Shown: in pieces, positions 20,140-34,770 of the stretch
How the letters are laid out: the number at the start of each line of letters is the position of its first letter
Numbering within the stretch: position 1 is the stretch's first letter
Assembly: GCA_026874595.1 (NCBI GenBank)
Contig: CM049316.1
Span: forward strand, 31,419,339 to 31,483,338
Reading direction: 5' to 3'
Source: Sipunculus nudus
Taxonomy: Eukaryota > Annelida > Sipuncula > Golfingiida > Sipunculidae
Length of the DNA stretch: 64,000 bases
Made by a program: the position numbers and the translations under genes
The notes under the pieces: model-generated
Databases searched by the model: none
What the model saw: only the letters and a program-made list of their open reading frames with translations
Told to the model about the DNA's origin: nothing

Positions 20140-23100
20140 ATTAATATCAAAATTAAGGGCAATATCGTTCAATCAAAACCGCAAATGTATATTTCAGCTA
20201 TTTTTATAAAAGTCATTTATTGATTTCTTGGACCCATTTTTCAATTTTAACACAATTTACCTACAGTGTTTTACTATTTCTGACATTATTAGACCCCCGC
20301 GAAGTCTAAAAATACATTATTGTCTTCAGAAAAAGGTGCCAAAAGCAATTATGAAGGCATAATCCCTTTGCTTACACTTTGCTTATGCTTTGCTTATTCT
20401 TTGCATACGGCAAAATCACAACAGAAATGCAGCATTTTCCTAAAAATACACACTGATATGACCCATAGGGAGACAGACGGGTTCCCTGGCTACACAGCAG
20501 TCCCCGTAAAGTCCAAAAATACATTATTTCTTCAGAAAATGGTGCCAAAAAGCAATTATGAAGGCATAATCCCTTTGCTTACCCTTTGCTTATGCTTTGC
20601 TTATTCTTTGCTTACGGCAAAATCACAACGGAAATGGAGCATTTTCCTAAAAATAAACACTGCTATGACCCATAGGGAGATAGACGGGGACTCTGACTGC
20701 ACAGCATTCCCGGTTAGTGAACATTAATATCAAAAGTAAGGGCAATATCGTTCAATCAAAACCAGAAATGTATATTTCAGCTATTTTTATAAAAGTCATT
20801 TATTGATTCCTGGGACCTATTTTCTAATTTTAAAAGAATTTACCTACAGTGTTTCACCATTTCTGACGTTATAAGAGCCCCGCAAAGTCTAAAAATACAT
20901 TATTGTCTTCAGAAAATGGTGCCAAAAAGCAATTATGAAGGCATAATCCCTTTGCTTAGACTTTGCTTATGCTTTGCTTATTCTTTGCTTACGGCAAAAT
21001 GACAACAGAAATGCAGCATTTTCCTAAAAATACACACTGATATGACCCATAGGGAGACAGACGGGTTCCCTGGCTACACAGCAGTCCCGGTTAGTGAACA
21101 TTAATATAAAAAATAAGGGCAATATCGTTCAATCAAAACCGCAAGTGTATATTTCAGCTATTTTTATAAAAGTCATTTTTTGGTTTCTTGGACCCATTTT
21201 CCAATTTTAACACAATTTACCTATAGTTTTTTACCATTTCTGACATTATTAGACCCCCGCGAAGTCTAAAAATACATTATTTCTTCAGAAAATGGTGCCA
21301 AAAAGCAATTATGAAGGCATAATCCCTTTGCTTACCCTTTGCTTATGCTTTGCTTATTCTTTGCTTACGGCAAAATCACAACGGAAATGGAGCATTTTCC
21401 TAAAAATAAACACTGATATGACCCATAGGGAGATAGACGGGGACTCTGACTGCACAGCAGTCCCGGTTAGTGAACATTAATATCAAAAGTAAGGGCAATA
21501 TCGTTCAATCAAAACCAGAAATGTATAATTCTGCTACTTTAAAAAAGTCATTTATTGATTCCTGGGACCTATTTTCTAATTTTAACACAATTTACCTATA
21601 GTTTTTTACCATTTCTGACATTATTACACCCCCGCGAAGTCTAAAAATACATTATTTCTTCAATAAATGGTGCCAAAAAGCAATTATGAAGGCATAATCC
21701 CTTTGCTTACCCTTTGCTTATGCTTTGCTTATTCTTTGCTTACGGCAAAATCACAACGGAAATGGAGCATTTTCCTAAAAATAAACACTGATATGACCCA
21801 TAGGGAGATAGACGGGTCCCCTGGCTACACAGCAGTCCGGGTTGGTGAACATTAATATCAAAATTAAGGGCAATATCGTTCAATCAAAACCAGAAATGTA
21901 TATTTCAGCTATTTTTATAAAAGTCATTTATTGATTCCTGGGACCTATTTTCTAATTTTAAAAGAATTTACCTACAGTGTTTCACCATTTCTGACGTTAT
22001 TAGAGCCCCGCAAAGTCTAAAAATACATTATTGTCTTCAGAAAATGGTGCCAAAAAGCAATTATGAAGGCATAATCCCTTTGCTTAGACTTTGCTTATGC
22101 TTTGCTTATTCTTTGCTTACGGCAAAATCACAACAGAAATGCAGCATTTTCCTAAAAATACACACTGATATGACCCATAGGGAGACAGACGGGTTCCCTG
22201 GCTACACAGCAGTCCCGGTTAGTGAACATTAATATCAAAAATAAGGGCAATATCGTTCAATCAAAACCGCAAATGTATATTTCAGATATTTTTATAAAAG
22301 TTATTTATTGATTTCTTGGACCCATTTTTCAATTTTAACACAATTTACGTACAGTCTTTTACCATTTCTGACATTATTACACCCCCGTAAAGTCCAAAAA
22401 AACATTATTTCTTCAGAAAATGGTGCCAAAAAGCAATTATGAAAGCATAATCCCTTTGCTTACCCTTTGCTTATGCTTTGCTTATTCTTTGCTTACGGCA
22501 AAATCACAACGGAAATGCAGCATTTTCCTAAAAATACACACTGATAAGACCCATAGGGAGACAGACGGGTTCCCTGGCTACACAGCAGTCCCGGTTAGTG
22601 AACATTAATATAAAAAATAAGGGCAATATCGTTCAATCAAAACCGCAAGTGTATATTTCAGCTATTTTTATAAAAGTCATTTATTGGTTTCTTGGACCCA
22701 TTTTCCAATTTTAACACAATTTACCTACAGTGTTTTACCATTTCTGACATTATTAGACCCCCGTAAAGTCCAAAAATACATTATTTCTTCAGAAAATGGT
22801 GTCAAAAAGCAATTATGAAGGCATAATCCCTTTGCTTACCCTTTGCTTATGCTTTGCTTATTCTTTGCTTATGGCAAAATCACAAGAGAAATGGAGCAAT
22901 TGACTAAAAATACACACTAATATGACACATAGGGAGACAGACGGGTCCCCTGGCTACACAGCAGTCCCGGTTAGTGAACATTAATATCAAAAATAAGGAC
23001 AATATCGTTCAATCAAAACCGCAAATGTATATTTCAGCTATTTTTATAAAAGTCATTTATTGATTTCTTGGACCCATTTTTCAATTTTAACACAATTTAC

Positions 23101-24270
23101 CTATAGTTTTTTACCATTTCTGACATTATTAGACCCCCGCGAAGTCTAAAAATACATTATTTCTTCAGAAAATGGTGCCAAAAAGCAATTATGAAGGCAT
23201 AATCCCTTTGCTTACCCTTTGCTTATGCTTTGCTTATTCTTTGCTTACGGCAAAATCACAACAGAAATGGAGCATTTTCCTAAAAATAAACACTGATATG
23301 ACCCATAGGGAGATAGACGGGGACTCTGACTGCACAGCAGTCCCGGTTAGTGAACATTAATATCAAAAGTAAGGGCAATATCGTTCAATCAAAACCAGAT
23401 ATGTATATTTCAGCTATTTTTATAAAAGTCATTTATTGATTTCTTGGACCCATTTTTCAATTTTAACACAATTTACCTATAGTTTTTTATCATTTCTGAC
23501 ATTATTAGACCCCCGCGAAGTCTAAAAATACATTATTTCTTCAGAAAATGGTGCCAAAAGCAATTATGAAGGCATAATCCCTTTGCTTACCCTTTGCTTA
23601 TGCTTTGCTTATTCTTTGCTTACGGCAAAATCTCAACAGAAATGCAGCATTTTCCTAAAAATACACACTGATATGACCCATAGGGAGACAGACGTGTCCC
23701 CTGGCTACACAGCAGTCCCGGTTAGTGAACATTAATATCAAAAATAAGGGCAATATCGTTCAATCAAAACCGCAAATGTATATTTCAGATATTTTTATAA
23801 AAGTTATTTATTGATTTCTTGGACCCATTTTTCAATTTTAACACAATTTACGTACAGTCTTTTACCATTTCTGACATTATTACACCCCCGTAAAGTCCAA
23901 AAAAACATTATTTCTTCAGAAAATGGTGCCAAAAAGCAATTATGAAAGCATAATCCCTTTGCTTACCCTTTGCTTTTGCTTTGCTTATTCTTTGATTACA
24001 GCAAAATCGTAACGGAAATGGAGCATTTTCCTAAAAATAAACACTGATATGACCCATAGGGAGATAGACGGGTACTCTGACTGCACAGCAGTCCCGGTTA
24101 GTGAACATTAATATCAAACCCTTTGCTTACCATTTGCTTATGCTGTGCTTATTCTTTGCTTATGGCAAAATCACAACAGAAATGCAGCATTTTCCTAAAA
24201 ATACACACTAATATGACCCATAGGGAGACAGACGGGTCCCCTGGCTACACAGCAGTCCGGGTTGGTGAAC
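20140..24270 (+). repeat. 12-monomer module G-H-L-C2-I-L-A-B-C-D-E-F (4131 bp)
   Basis: The longest module type. It includes a second L (ATG 22,044) followed by A and B. The first L copy carries a private stop near 20,998. The C2 leader has CATTTTTTGG, shared with the 33,180 and 41,432 copies. From 22,228 the sequence repeats the start of the window. Confidence 0.86.
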
Positions 24271-26518
24271 ATTAATATCAAAATTAAGGGCAATATCGTT
24301 CAATCAAAACCGCAAATGTATATTTCAGCTATTTTTATAAAAGTCATTTATTGATTTCTTGGACCCATTTTTCAATTTTAACACAATTTACCTACAGTGT
24401 TTTACTATTTCTGACATTATTAGACCCCCGCGAAGTCTAAAAATACATTATTGTCTTCAGAAAAAGGTGCCAAAAGCAATTATGAAGGCATAATCCCTTT
24501 GCTTACACTTTGCTTATGGTTTGCTTATTCTTTGCATACGGCAAAATCACAACAGAAATGCAGCATTTTCCTAAAAATACACACTGATATGACCCATAGG
24601 GAGACAGACGGGTTCCCTGGCTACACAGCAGTCCCCGTAAAGTCCAAAAATACATTATTTCTTCAGAAAATGGTGCCAAAAAGCAATTATGAAGGCATAA
24701 TCCCTTTGCTTACCCTTTGCTTATGCTTTGCTTATTCTTTGCTTACGGCAAAATCACAACGGAAATGGAGCATTTTCCTAAAAATAAACACTGCTATGAC
24801 CCATAGGGAGATAGACGGGGACTCTGACTGCACAGCAGTCCCGGTTAGTGAACATTAATATCAAAAGTAAGGGCAATATCGTTCAATCAAAACCAGAAAT
24901 GTATAATTCTGCTACTTTAAAAAAGTCATTTATTGATTCCTGGGACCTATTTTCTAATTTTAACACAATTTACCTATAGTTTTTTACCGTTTCTGACATT
25001 ATTACACCCCCGCGAAGTCTAAAAATACATTATTTCTTCAATAAATGGTGCCAAAAAGCAATTATGAAGGCATAATCCCTTTGCTTACCCTTTGCTTATG
25101 CTTTGCTTATTCTTTGCTTACGGCAAAATCACAACGGAAATGGAGCATTTTCCTAAAAATAAACACTGATATGACCCATAGGGAGATAGACGGGTCCCCT
25201 GGCTACACAGCAGTCCGGGTTGGTGAACATTAATATCAAAAGTAAGGGCAATATCGTTCAATCAAAACCAGAAATGTATAATTCTGCTACTTTAAAAAAG
25301 TCATTTATTGATTCCTGGAACTTATTTTCTAATTTTAACACAATTTACCTATAGTTTTTTACCATTTCTGACATTATTAGACCCCCGTGAAGTCTAAAAA
25401 TACATTATTTCTTCAGAAAATGATGCCAAAAAGCAATTATGAAGGCATAATCCCTTTGCTTACACTTTGCTTATGCTTTGCTTATTCTTTGCTTACGGCA
25501 AAATCACAACGGAAATGGAGCATTTTCCTAAAAATAAACACTGATATGACCCATAGGGAGATAGACGGGTCCTCTGGCTGCACAGCGTTCCCGGTTAGTG
25601 AACATTAATATCAAAAGTAAGGGCAATATCGTTCAATCAAAACCAGAAATGTATATTTCAGCTATTTTTATAAAAGTCATTTATTGATTTCTTGGACCCA
25701 TTTTTCAATTTTAACACAATTTATCTATATTTTTTTACCATTTCTGACATTATTAGACCCCCGCGAAGTCTAAAAATACATTATTTCTTCAGAAAATGGT
25801 GCCAAAAAGCAATTATGAAGGCATAATCCCTTTGCATACCCTTTGCTTATGCTTTGCTTATTCTTTGCTTATGGCAAAATCACAAGAGAAATGCAGCAAT
25901 TCCCTAAAAATACACACTAATATGACACATAGGGAGACAGACGTGTCCCCTGGCTACACAGCAGTCCCGGTTAGTGAACATTAATATCAAAAATAAGGGC
26001 AATATCGTTCAATCAAAACCGCAAATGTATATTTCAGATATTTTTATAAAAGTTATTTATTGATTTCTTGGACCCATTTTTCAATTTTAACACAATTTAC
26101 GTACAGTCTTTTACCATTTCTGACATTATTACACCCCCGTAAAGTCCAAAAAACATTATTTCTTCAGAAAATGGTGCCAAAAAGCAATTATGAAAGCATA
26201 ATCCCTTTGCTTACCCTTTGCTTTTGCTTTGCTTATTCTTTGATTACAGCAAAATCGTAACGGAAATGGAGCATTTTCCTAAAAATAAACACTGATATGA
26301 CCCATAGGGAGATAGACGGGTACTCTGACTGCACAGCAGTCCCGGTTAGTGAACATTAATATCAATCCCTTTGCTTACCATTTGCTTATGCTGTGCTTAT
26401 TCTTTGCTTATGGCAAAATCACAACAGAAATGCAGCATTTTCCTAAAAATACACACTAATATGACCCATAGGGAGACAGACGGGTCCCCTGGCTACACAG
26501 CAGTCCGGGTTGGTGAAC
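24271..26518 (+). repeat. 7-monomer module G-H-I-J-K-E-F
   Basis: Near-identical to 2,044-4,291, down to TTATGGTTTGC in G and TTTTACCGTTTC in the I leader. It differs at the H end (GGGGACTCTG here, GGGGATTCTG there). Confidence 0.86.
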
Positions 26519-29500
26519 ATTAATATCAAAATTAAGGGCAATATCGTTCAATCAAAACCGCAAATGTATATTTCAGCTATTTTTATAAAAGTCATTTATT
26601 GATTTCTTGGACCCATTTTTCAATTTTAACACAATTTACCTACAGTGTTTTACTATTTCTGACATTATTAGACCCCCGCGAAGTCTAAAAATACATTATT
26701 GTCTTCAGAAAAAGGTGCCAAAAGCAATTATGAAGGCATAATCCCTTTGCTTACACTTTGCTTATGCTTTGCTTATTCTTTGCATACGGCAAAATCACAA
26801 CAGAAATGCAGCATTTTCCTAAAAATACACACTGATATGACCCATAGGGAGACAGACGGGTTCCCTGGCTACACAGCAGTCCCCGTAAAGTCCAAAAATA
26901 CATTATTTCTTCAGAAAATGGTGCCAAAAAGCAATTATGAAGGCATAATCCCTTTGCTTACCCTTTCCTTATGCTTTGCTTATTCTTTGCTTACGGCAAA
27001 ATCACAACGGAAATGGAGCATTTTCCTAAAAATAAACACTGCTATGACCCATAGGGAGATAGACGGGGACTCTGACTGCACAGCATTCCCGGTTAGTGAA
27101 CATTAATATCAAAAGTAAGGGCAATATCGTTCAATCAAAACCAGAAATGTATATTTCAGCTATTTTTATAAAAGTCATTTATTGATTCCTGGGACCTATT
27201 TTCTAATTTTAAAAGAATTTACCTACAGTGTTTCACCATTTCTGACGTTATAAGAGCCCCGCAAAGTCTAAAAATACATTATTGTCTTCAGAAAATGGTG
27301 CAAAAAAGCAATTATGAAGGCATAATCCCTTTGCTTAGACTTTGCTTATGCTTTGCTTATTCTTTGCTTACGGCAAAATCACAACAGAAATGCAGCATTT
27401 TCCTAAAAATACACACTGATATGACCCATAGGGAGACAGACGGGTTCCCTGGCTACACAGCAGTCCCGGTTAGTGAACATTAATATAAAAAATAAGGGCA
27501 ATATCGTTCAATCAAAACCGCAAGTGTATATTTCAGCTATTTTTATAAAAGTCATTTATTGGTTTCTTGGACCCATTTTCCAATTTTAACACAATTTACC
27601 TATAGTTTTTTACCATTTCTGACATTATTACACCCCCGCGAAGTCTAAAAATACATTATTTCTTCAGAAAATGGTGCCAAAAAGCAATTATGAAGGCATA
27701 ATCCCTTTGCTTACCCTTTGCTTATGCTTTGCTTATTCTTTGCTTACGGCAAAATCACAACGGAAATGGAGCATTTTCCTAAAAATAAACACTGATATGA
27801 CCCATAGGGAGATAGACGGGGACTCTGACTGCACAGCAGTCCCGGTTAGTGAACATTAATATCAAAAGTAAGGGCAATATCGTTCAATCAAAACCAGAAA
27901 TGTATAATTCTGCTACTTTAAAAAAGTCATTTATTGATTCCTGGGACCTATTTTCTAATTTTAACACAATTTACCTATAGTTTTTTACCATTTCTGACAT
28001 TATTACACCCCCGCGAAGTCTAAAAATACATTATTTCTTCAATAAATGGTGCCAAAAAGCAATTATGAAGGCATAATCCCTTTGCTTACCCTTTGCTTAT
28101 GCTTTGCTTATTCTTTGCTTACGGCAAAATCACAACGGAAATGGAGCATTTTCCTAAAAATAAACACTGATATGACCCATAGGGAGATAGACGGGTCCCC
28201 TGGCTACACAGCAGTCCGGGTTGGTGAACATTAATATCAAAAGTAAGGGCAATATCGTTCAATCAAAACCAGAAATGTATAATTCTGCTACTTTAAAAAA
28301 GTCATTTATTGATTCCTGGAACTTATTTTCTAATTTTAACACAATTTACCTATAGTTTTTTACCATTTCTGACATTATTAGACCCCCGTGAAGTCTAAAA
28401 ATACATTATTTCTTCAGAAAATGATGCCAAAAAGCAATTATGAAGGCATAATCCCTTTGCTTACACTTTGCTTATGCTTTGCTTATTCTTTGCTTACGGC
28501 AAAATCACAACGGAAATGGAGCATTTTCCTAAAAATAAACACTGATATGACCCATAGGGAGATAGACGGGTCCTCTGGCTGCACAGCGTTCCCGGTTAGT
28601 GAACATTAATATCAAAAGTAAGGGCAATATCGTTCAATCAAAACCAGAAATGTATATTTCAGCTATTTTTATAAAAGTCATTTATTGATTTCTTGGACCC
28701 ATTTTTCAATTTTAACACAATTTACCTATATTTTTTTACCATTTCTGACATTATTAGACCCCCGCGAAGTCTAAAAATACATTATTTCTTCAGAAAATGG
28801 TGCCAAAAAGCAATTATGAAGGCATAATCCCTTTGCATACCCTTTGCTTATGCTTTGCTTATTCTTTGCTTATGGCAAAATCACAAGAGAAATGCAGCAA
28901 TTCCCTAAAAATACACACTAATATGACACATAGGGAGACAGACGTGTCCCCTGGCTACACAGCAGTCCCGGTTAGTGAACATTAATATCAAAAATAAGGG
29001 CAATATCGTTCAATCAAAACCGCAAATGTATATTTCAGATATTTTTATAAAAGTTATTTATTGATTTCTTGGACCCATTTTTCAATTTTAACACAATTTA
29101 CGTACAGTCTTTTACCATTTCTGACATTATTACACCCCCGTAAAGTCCAAAAAAACATTATTTCTTCAGAAAATGGTGCCAAAAAGCAATTATGAAAGCA
29201 TAATCCCTTTGCTTACCCTTTGTTTTTGCTTTGCTTATTCTTTGATTACAGCAAAATCGTAACGGAAATTGAGCATTTTCCTAAAAATAAACACTGATAT
29301 GACCCATAGGGAGATAGACGGGTACTCTGACTGCACAGCAGTCCCGGTTAGTGAACATTAATATCAATCCCTTTGCTTACCATTTGCTTATGCTGTGCTT
29401 ATTCTTTGCTTATGGCAAAATCACAACAGAAATGCAGCATTTTCCTAAAAATACACACTAATATGACCCATAGGGAGACAGACGGGTCCCCTGGCTACAC

Positions 29501-29520
29501 AGCAGTCCGGGTTGGTGAAC
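26519..29520 (+). repeat. 9-monomer module, first part of the 8252-bp super-repeat
   Basis: Order G-H-L-C2-I-J-K-E-F. Private marks are GGTGCAAAAAAGC at the L start (27,297) and CCCTTTGTTTTTGC in E (29,218). Both recur at 35,549 and 37,470, exactly 8252 bp on. Confidence 0.87.
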
Positions 29521-32144
29521 ATTAATATCAAAATTAAGGGCAATATCGTTCAATCAAAACCGCAAATGTATATTTCAGCTATTTTTATAAAAGTCATTTA
29601 TTGATTTCTTGGACCCATTTTTCAATTTTAACACAATTTACCTACAGTGTTTTACTATTTCTGACATTATTAGACCCCCGCGAAGTCTAAAAATACATTA
29701 TTGTCTTCAGAAAAAGGTGCCAAAAGCAATTATGAAGGCATAATCCCTTTGCTTACACTTTGCTTATGCTTTGCTTATTCTTTGCATACGGCAAAATCAC
29801 AACAGAAATGCAGCATTTTCCTAAAAATACACACTGATATGACCCATAGGGAGACAGACGGGTTCCCTGGCTACACAGCAGTCCCCGTAAAGTCCAAAAA
29901 TACATTATTTCTTCAGAAAATGGTGCCAAAAAGCAATTATGAAGGCATAATCCCTTTGCTTACCCTTTGCTTATGCTTTGCTTATTCTTTGCTTACGGCA
30001 AAATCACAACGGAAATGGAGCATTTTCCTAAAAATAAACACTGATATGACCCATAGGGAGATAGACGGGGACTCTGACTGCACAGCAGTCCCGGTTAGTG
30101 AACATTAATATCAAAAGTAAGGGCAATATCGTTCAATCAAAACCAGAAATGTATAATTCTGCTACTTTAAAAAAGTCATTTATTGATTCCTGGGACCTAT
30201 TTTCTAATTTTAACACAATTTACCTATAGTTTTTTACCATTTCTGACATTATTACACCCCCGCGAAGTCTAAAAATACATTATTTCTTCAATAAATGGTG
30301 CCAAAAAGCAATTATGAAGGCATAATCCCTTTGCTTACCCTTTGCTTATGCTTTGCTTATTCTTTGCTTACGGCAAAATCACAACGGAAATGGAGCATTT
30401 TCCTAAAAATAAAAACTGATATGACCCATAGGGAGATAGACGGGTCCCCTGGCTACACAGCAGTCCGGGTTGGTGAACATTAATATCAAAAGTAAGGGCA
30501 ATATCGTTCAATCAAAACCAGAAATGTATAATTCTGCTACTTTAAAAAAGTCATTTATTGATTCCTGGAACTTATTTTCTAATTTTAACACAATTTACCT
30601 ATAGTTTTTTACCATTTCTGACATTATTAGACCCCCGTGAAGTCTAAAAATACATTATTTCTTCAGAAAATGATGCCAAAAAGCAATTATGAAGGCATAA
30701 TCCCTTTGCTTACACTTTGCTTATGCTTTGCTTATTCTTTGCTTACGGCAAAATCACAACGGAAATGGAGCATTTTCCTAAAAATAAACACTGATATGAC
30801 CCATAGGGAGATAGACGGGTCCTCTGGCTGCACAGCGTTCCTGGTTAGTGAACATTAATATCAAAAGTAAGGGCAATATCGTTCAATTAAAACCAGAAAT
30901 GTATATTTCAGCTATTTTTATAAAAGTCATTTATTGATTTCTTGGACCCATTTTTCAATTTTAACACAATTTTCCTATAGTTTTTTACCATTTCTGACAT
31001 TATTAGACCCCCGCGAAGTCTAAAAATACATTATTTCTTCAGAAAATGGTGCCAAAAAGCAATTATGAAGGCATAATCCCTTTGCTTACCCTTTGCTTAT
31101 GCTTTGCTTATTCTTTGCTTACGGCAAAATCACAACAGAAATGGAGCATTTTCCTAAAAATAAACACTGATATGACCCATAGGGAGATAGACGGGGACTC
31201 TGACTGCACAGCAGTCCCGGTTAGTGAACATTAATATCAAAAGTAAGGGCAATATCGTTCAATCAAAACCAGATATGTATATTTCAGCTATTTTTATAAA
31301 AGTCATTTATTGATTTCTTGGACCCATTTTTCAATTTTAACACAATTTACCTATAGTTTTTTATCATTTCTGACATTATTAGACCCCCGCGAAGTCTAAA
31401 AATACATTATTTCTTCAGAAAATGGTGCCAAAAGCAATTATGAAGGCATAATCCCTTTGCTTACCCTTTGCTTATGCTTTGCTTATTCTTTACTTACGGC
31501 AAAATCTCAACAGAAATGCAGCATTTTCCTAAAAATACACACAGATATGACCCATAGGGAGACAGACGTGTCCCCTGGCTACACAGCAGTCCCGGTTAGT
31601 GAACTTTAATATCAAAAATAAGGGCAATATCGTTCAATCAAAACCGCAAATGTATATTTCAGATATTTTTATAAAAGTTATTTATTGATTTCTTGGACCC
31701 ATTTTTCAATTTTAACACAATTTACGTACAGTCTTTTACCATTTCTGACATTATTACACCCCCGTAAAGTCCAAAAAAACATTATTTCTTCAGAAAATGG
31801 TGCCAAAAAGCAATTATGAAAGCATAATCCCTTTGCTTACCCTTTGCTTTTGCTTTGCTTATTCTTTGATTACAGCAAAATCGTAACGGAAATGGAGCAT
31901 TTTCCTAAAAATAAACACTGATATGACCCATAGGGAGATAGACGGGTACTCTGACTGCACAGCAGTCCCGGTTAGTGAACATTAATATCAAACCCTTTGC
32001 TTACCATTTGCTTATGCTGTGCTTATTCTTTGCTTATGGCAAAATCACAACAGAAATGCAGCATTTTCCTAAAAATACACACTAATATGACCCATAGGGA
32101 GACAGACGGGTCCCCTGGCTACACAGCAGTCCGGGTTGGTGAAC
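29521..32144 (+). repeat. 8-monomer module G-H-I-J'-C-D-E-F (2624 bp)
   Basis: Marks are ATAAAAACTG in I (30,411), ACACAGATATG and GAACTTTAATATC in D (about 31,540-31,610). The same marks occur at 38,663 and 39,792-39,862 in the next super-repeat copy. Confidence 0.86.
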
Positions 32145-34770
32145 ATTAATATCAAAATTAAGGGCAATATCGTTCAATCAAAACCGCAAATGTATATTTC
32201 AGCTATTTTTATAAAAGTCATTTATTGATTTCTTGGACCCATTTTTCAATTTTAACACAATTTACCTACAGTGTTTTACTATTTCTGACATTATTAGACC
32301 CCCGCGAAGTCTAAAAATACATTATTGTCTTCAGAAAAAGGTGCCAAAAGCAATTATGAAGGCATAATCCCTTTGCTTACACTTTGCTTATGCTTTGCTT
32401 ATTCTTTGCATACGGCAAAATCACAACAGAAATGCAGCATTTTCCTAAAAATACACACTGATATGACCCATAGGGAGACAGACGGGTTCCCTGGCTACAC
32501 AGCAGTCCCCGTAAAGTCCAAAAATACATTATTTCTTCAGAAAATGGTGCCAAAAAGCAATTATGAAGGCATAATCCCTTTGCTTACCCTTTGCTTATGC
32601 TTTGCTTATTCTTTGCTTACGGCAAAATCACAACGGAAATGGAGCATTTTCCTAAAAATAAACACTGCTATGACCCATAGGGAGATAGACGGGGACTCTG
32701 ACTGCACATCATTCCCGGTTAGTGAACATTAATATCAAAAGTAAGGGCAATATCGTTCAATCAAAACCAGAAATGTATATTTCAGCTATTTTTATAAAAG
32801 TCATTTATTGATTCCTGGGACCTATTTTCTAATTTTAAAAGAATTTACCTACAGTGTTTCACCATTTCTGACGTTATAAGAGCCCCGCAAAGTCTAAAAA
32901 TACATTATTGTCTTCAGAAAATGGTGCCAAAAAGCAATTATGAAGGCATAATCCCTTTGCTTAGACTTTGCTTATGCTTTGCTTATTCTTTGCTTACGGC
33001 AAAATCACAACAGAAATGCAGCATTTTCCTAAAAATACACACTGATATGACCCATAGGGAGACAGACGGGTTCCCTGGCTACACAGCAGTCCCGGTTAGT
33101 GAACATTAATATAAAAAATAAGGGCAATATCGTTCAATCAAAACCGCAAGTGTATATTTCAGCTATTTTTATAAAAGTCATTTTTTGGTTTCTTGGACCC
33201 ATTTTCCAATTTTAACACAATTTACCTATAGTTTTTTACCATTTCTGACATTATTACACCCCCGTGAAGTCTAAAAATACATTATTTCTTCAGAAAATGG
33301 TGCCAAAAAGCAATTATGAAGGCATAATCCCTTTGCTTACCCTTTGCTTATGCTTTGCTTATTCTTTGCTTACGGCAAAATCACAACGGAAATGGAGCAT
33401 TTTCCTAAAAATAAACACTGATATGACCCATAGGGAGATAGACGGGGACTCTGACTGCACAGCAGTCCCGGTTAGTGAACATTAATATCAAAAGTAAGGG
33501 CAATATCGTTCAATCAAAACCAGAAATGTATAATTCTGCTACTTTAAAAAAGTCATTTATTGATTCCTGGGACCTATTTTCTAATTTTAACACAATTTAC
33601 CTATAGTTTTTTACCATTTCTGACATTATTACACCCCCGCGAAGTCTAAAAATACATTATTTCTTCAATAAATGGTGCCAAAAAGCAATTATGAAGGCAT
33701 AATCCCTTTGCTTACCCTTTGCTTATGCTTTGCTTATTCTTTGCTTACGGCAAAATCACAACGGAAATGGAGCATTTTCCTAAAAATAAACACTGATATG
33801 ACCCATAGGGAGATAGACGGGTCCCCTGGCTACACAGCAGTCCGGGTTGGTGAACATTAATATCAAAAGTAAGGGCAATATCGTTCAATCAAAACCAGAA
33901 ATGTATAATTCTGCTACTTTAAAAAAGTCATTTATTGATTCCTGGAACTTATTTTCTAATTTTAACACAATTTACCTATAGTTTTTTACCATTTCTGACA
34001 TTATTAGACCCCCGTGAAGTCTAAAAATACATTATTTCTTCAGAAAATGATGCCAAAAAGCAATTATGAAGGCATAATCCCTTTGCTTACACTTTGCTTA
34101 TGCTTTGCTTATTCTTTGCTTACGGCAAAATCACAACGGAAATGGAGCATTTTCCTAAAAATAAACACTGATATGACCCATAGGGAGATAGACGGGTCCT
34201 CTGGCTGCACAGCGTTCCCGGTTAGTGAACATTAATATCAAAAGTAAGGGCAATATCGTTCAATCAAAACCAGAAATGTATATTTCAGCTATTTTTATAA
34301 AAGTCATTTATTGATTTCTTGGACCCATTTTTCAATTTTAACACAATTTACCTATATTTTTTTACCATTTCTGACATTATTACACCCCCGTAAAGTCCAA
34401 AAAAACATTATTTCTTCAGAAAATGGTGCCAAAAAGCAATTATGAAAGCATAATCCCTTTGCTTACCCTTTGCTTTTGCTTTGCTTATTCTTTGATTACA
34501 GCAAAATCGTAACGGAAATGGAGCATTTTCCTAAAAATAAACACTGATATGACCCATAGGGAGATAGACGGGTACTCTGACTGCACAGCAGTCCCGGTTA
34601 GTGAACATTAATATCAATCCCTTTGCTTACCATTTGCTTATGCTGTGCTTATTCTTTGCTTATGGCAAAATCACAACAGAAATGCAGCATTTTCCTAAAA
34701 ATACACACTAATATGACCCATAGGGAGACAGACGGGTCCCCTGGCTACACAGCAGTCCGGGTTGGTGAAC
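32145..34770 (+). repeat. 8-monomer module G-H-L-C2-I-J-E-F (2626 bp)
   Basis: Marks are TGCACATCATTCC in H (32,703) and CATTTTTTGG in the C2 leader. K is missing: its leader (CTATATTTTTTTACC) switches to an E leader (ATTACACCCCCGTAAAG) at about 34,365-34,382, a one-monomer deletion by exchange between leaders. Confidence 0.85.
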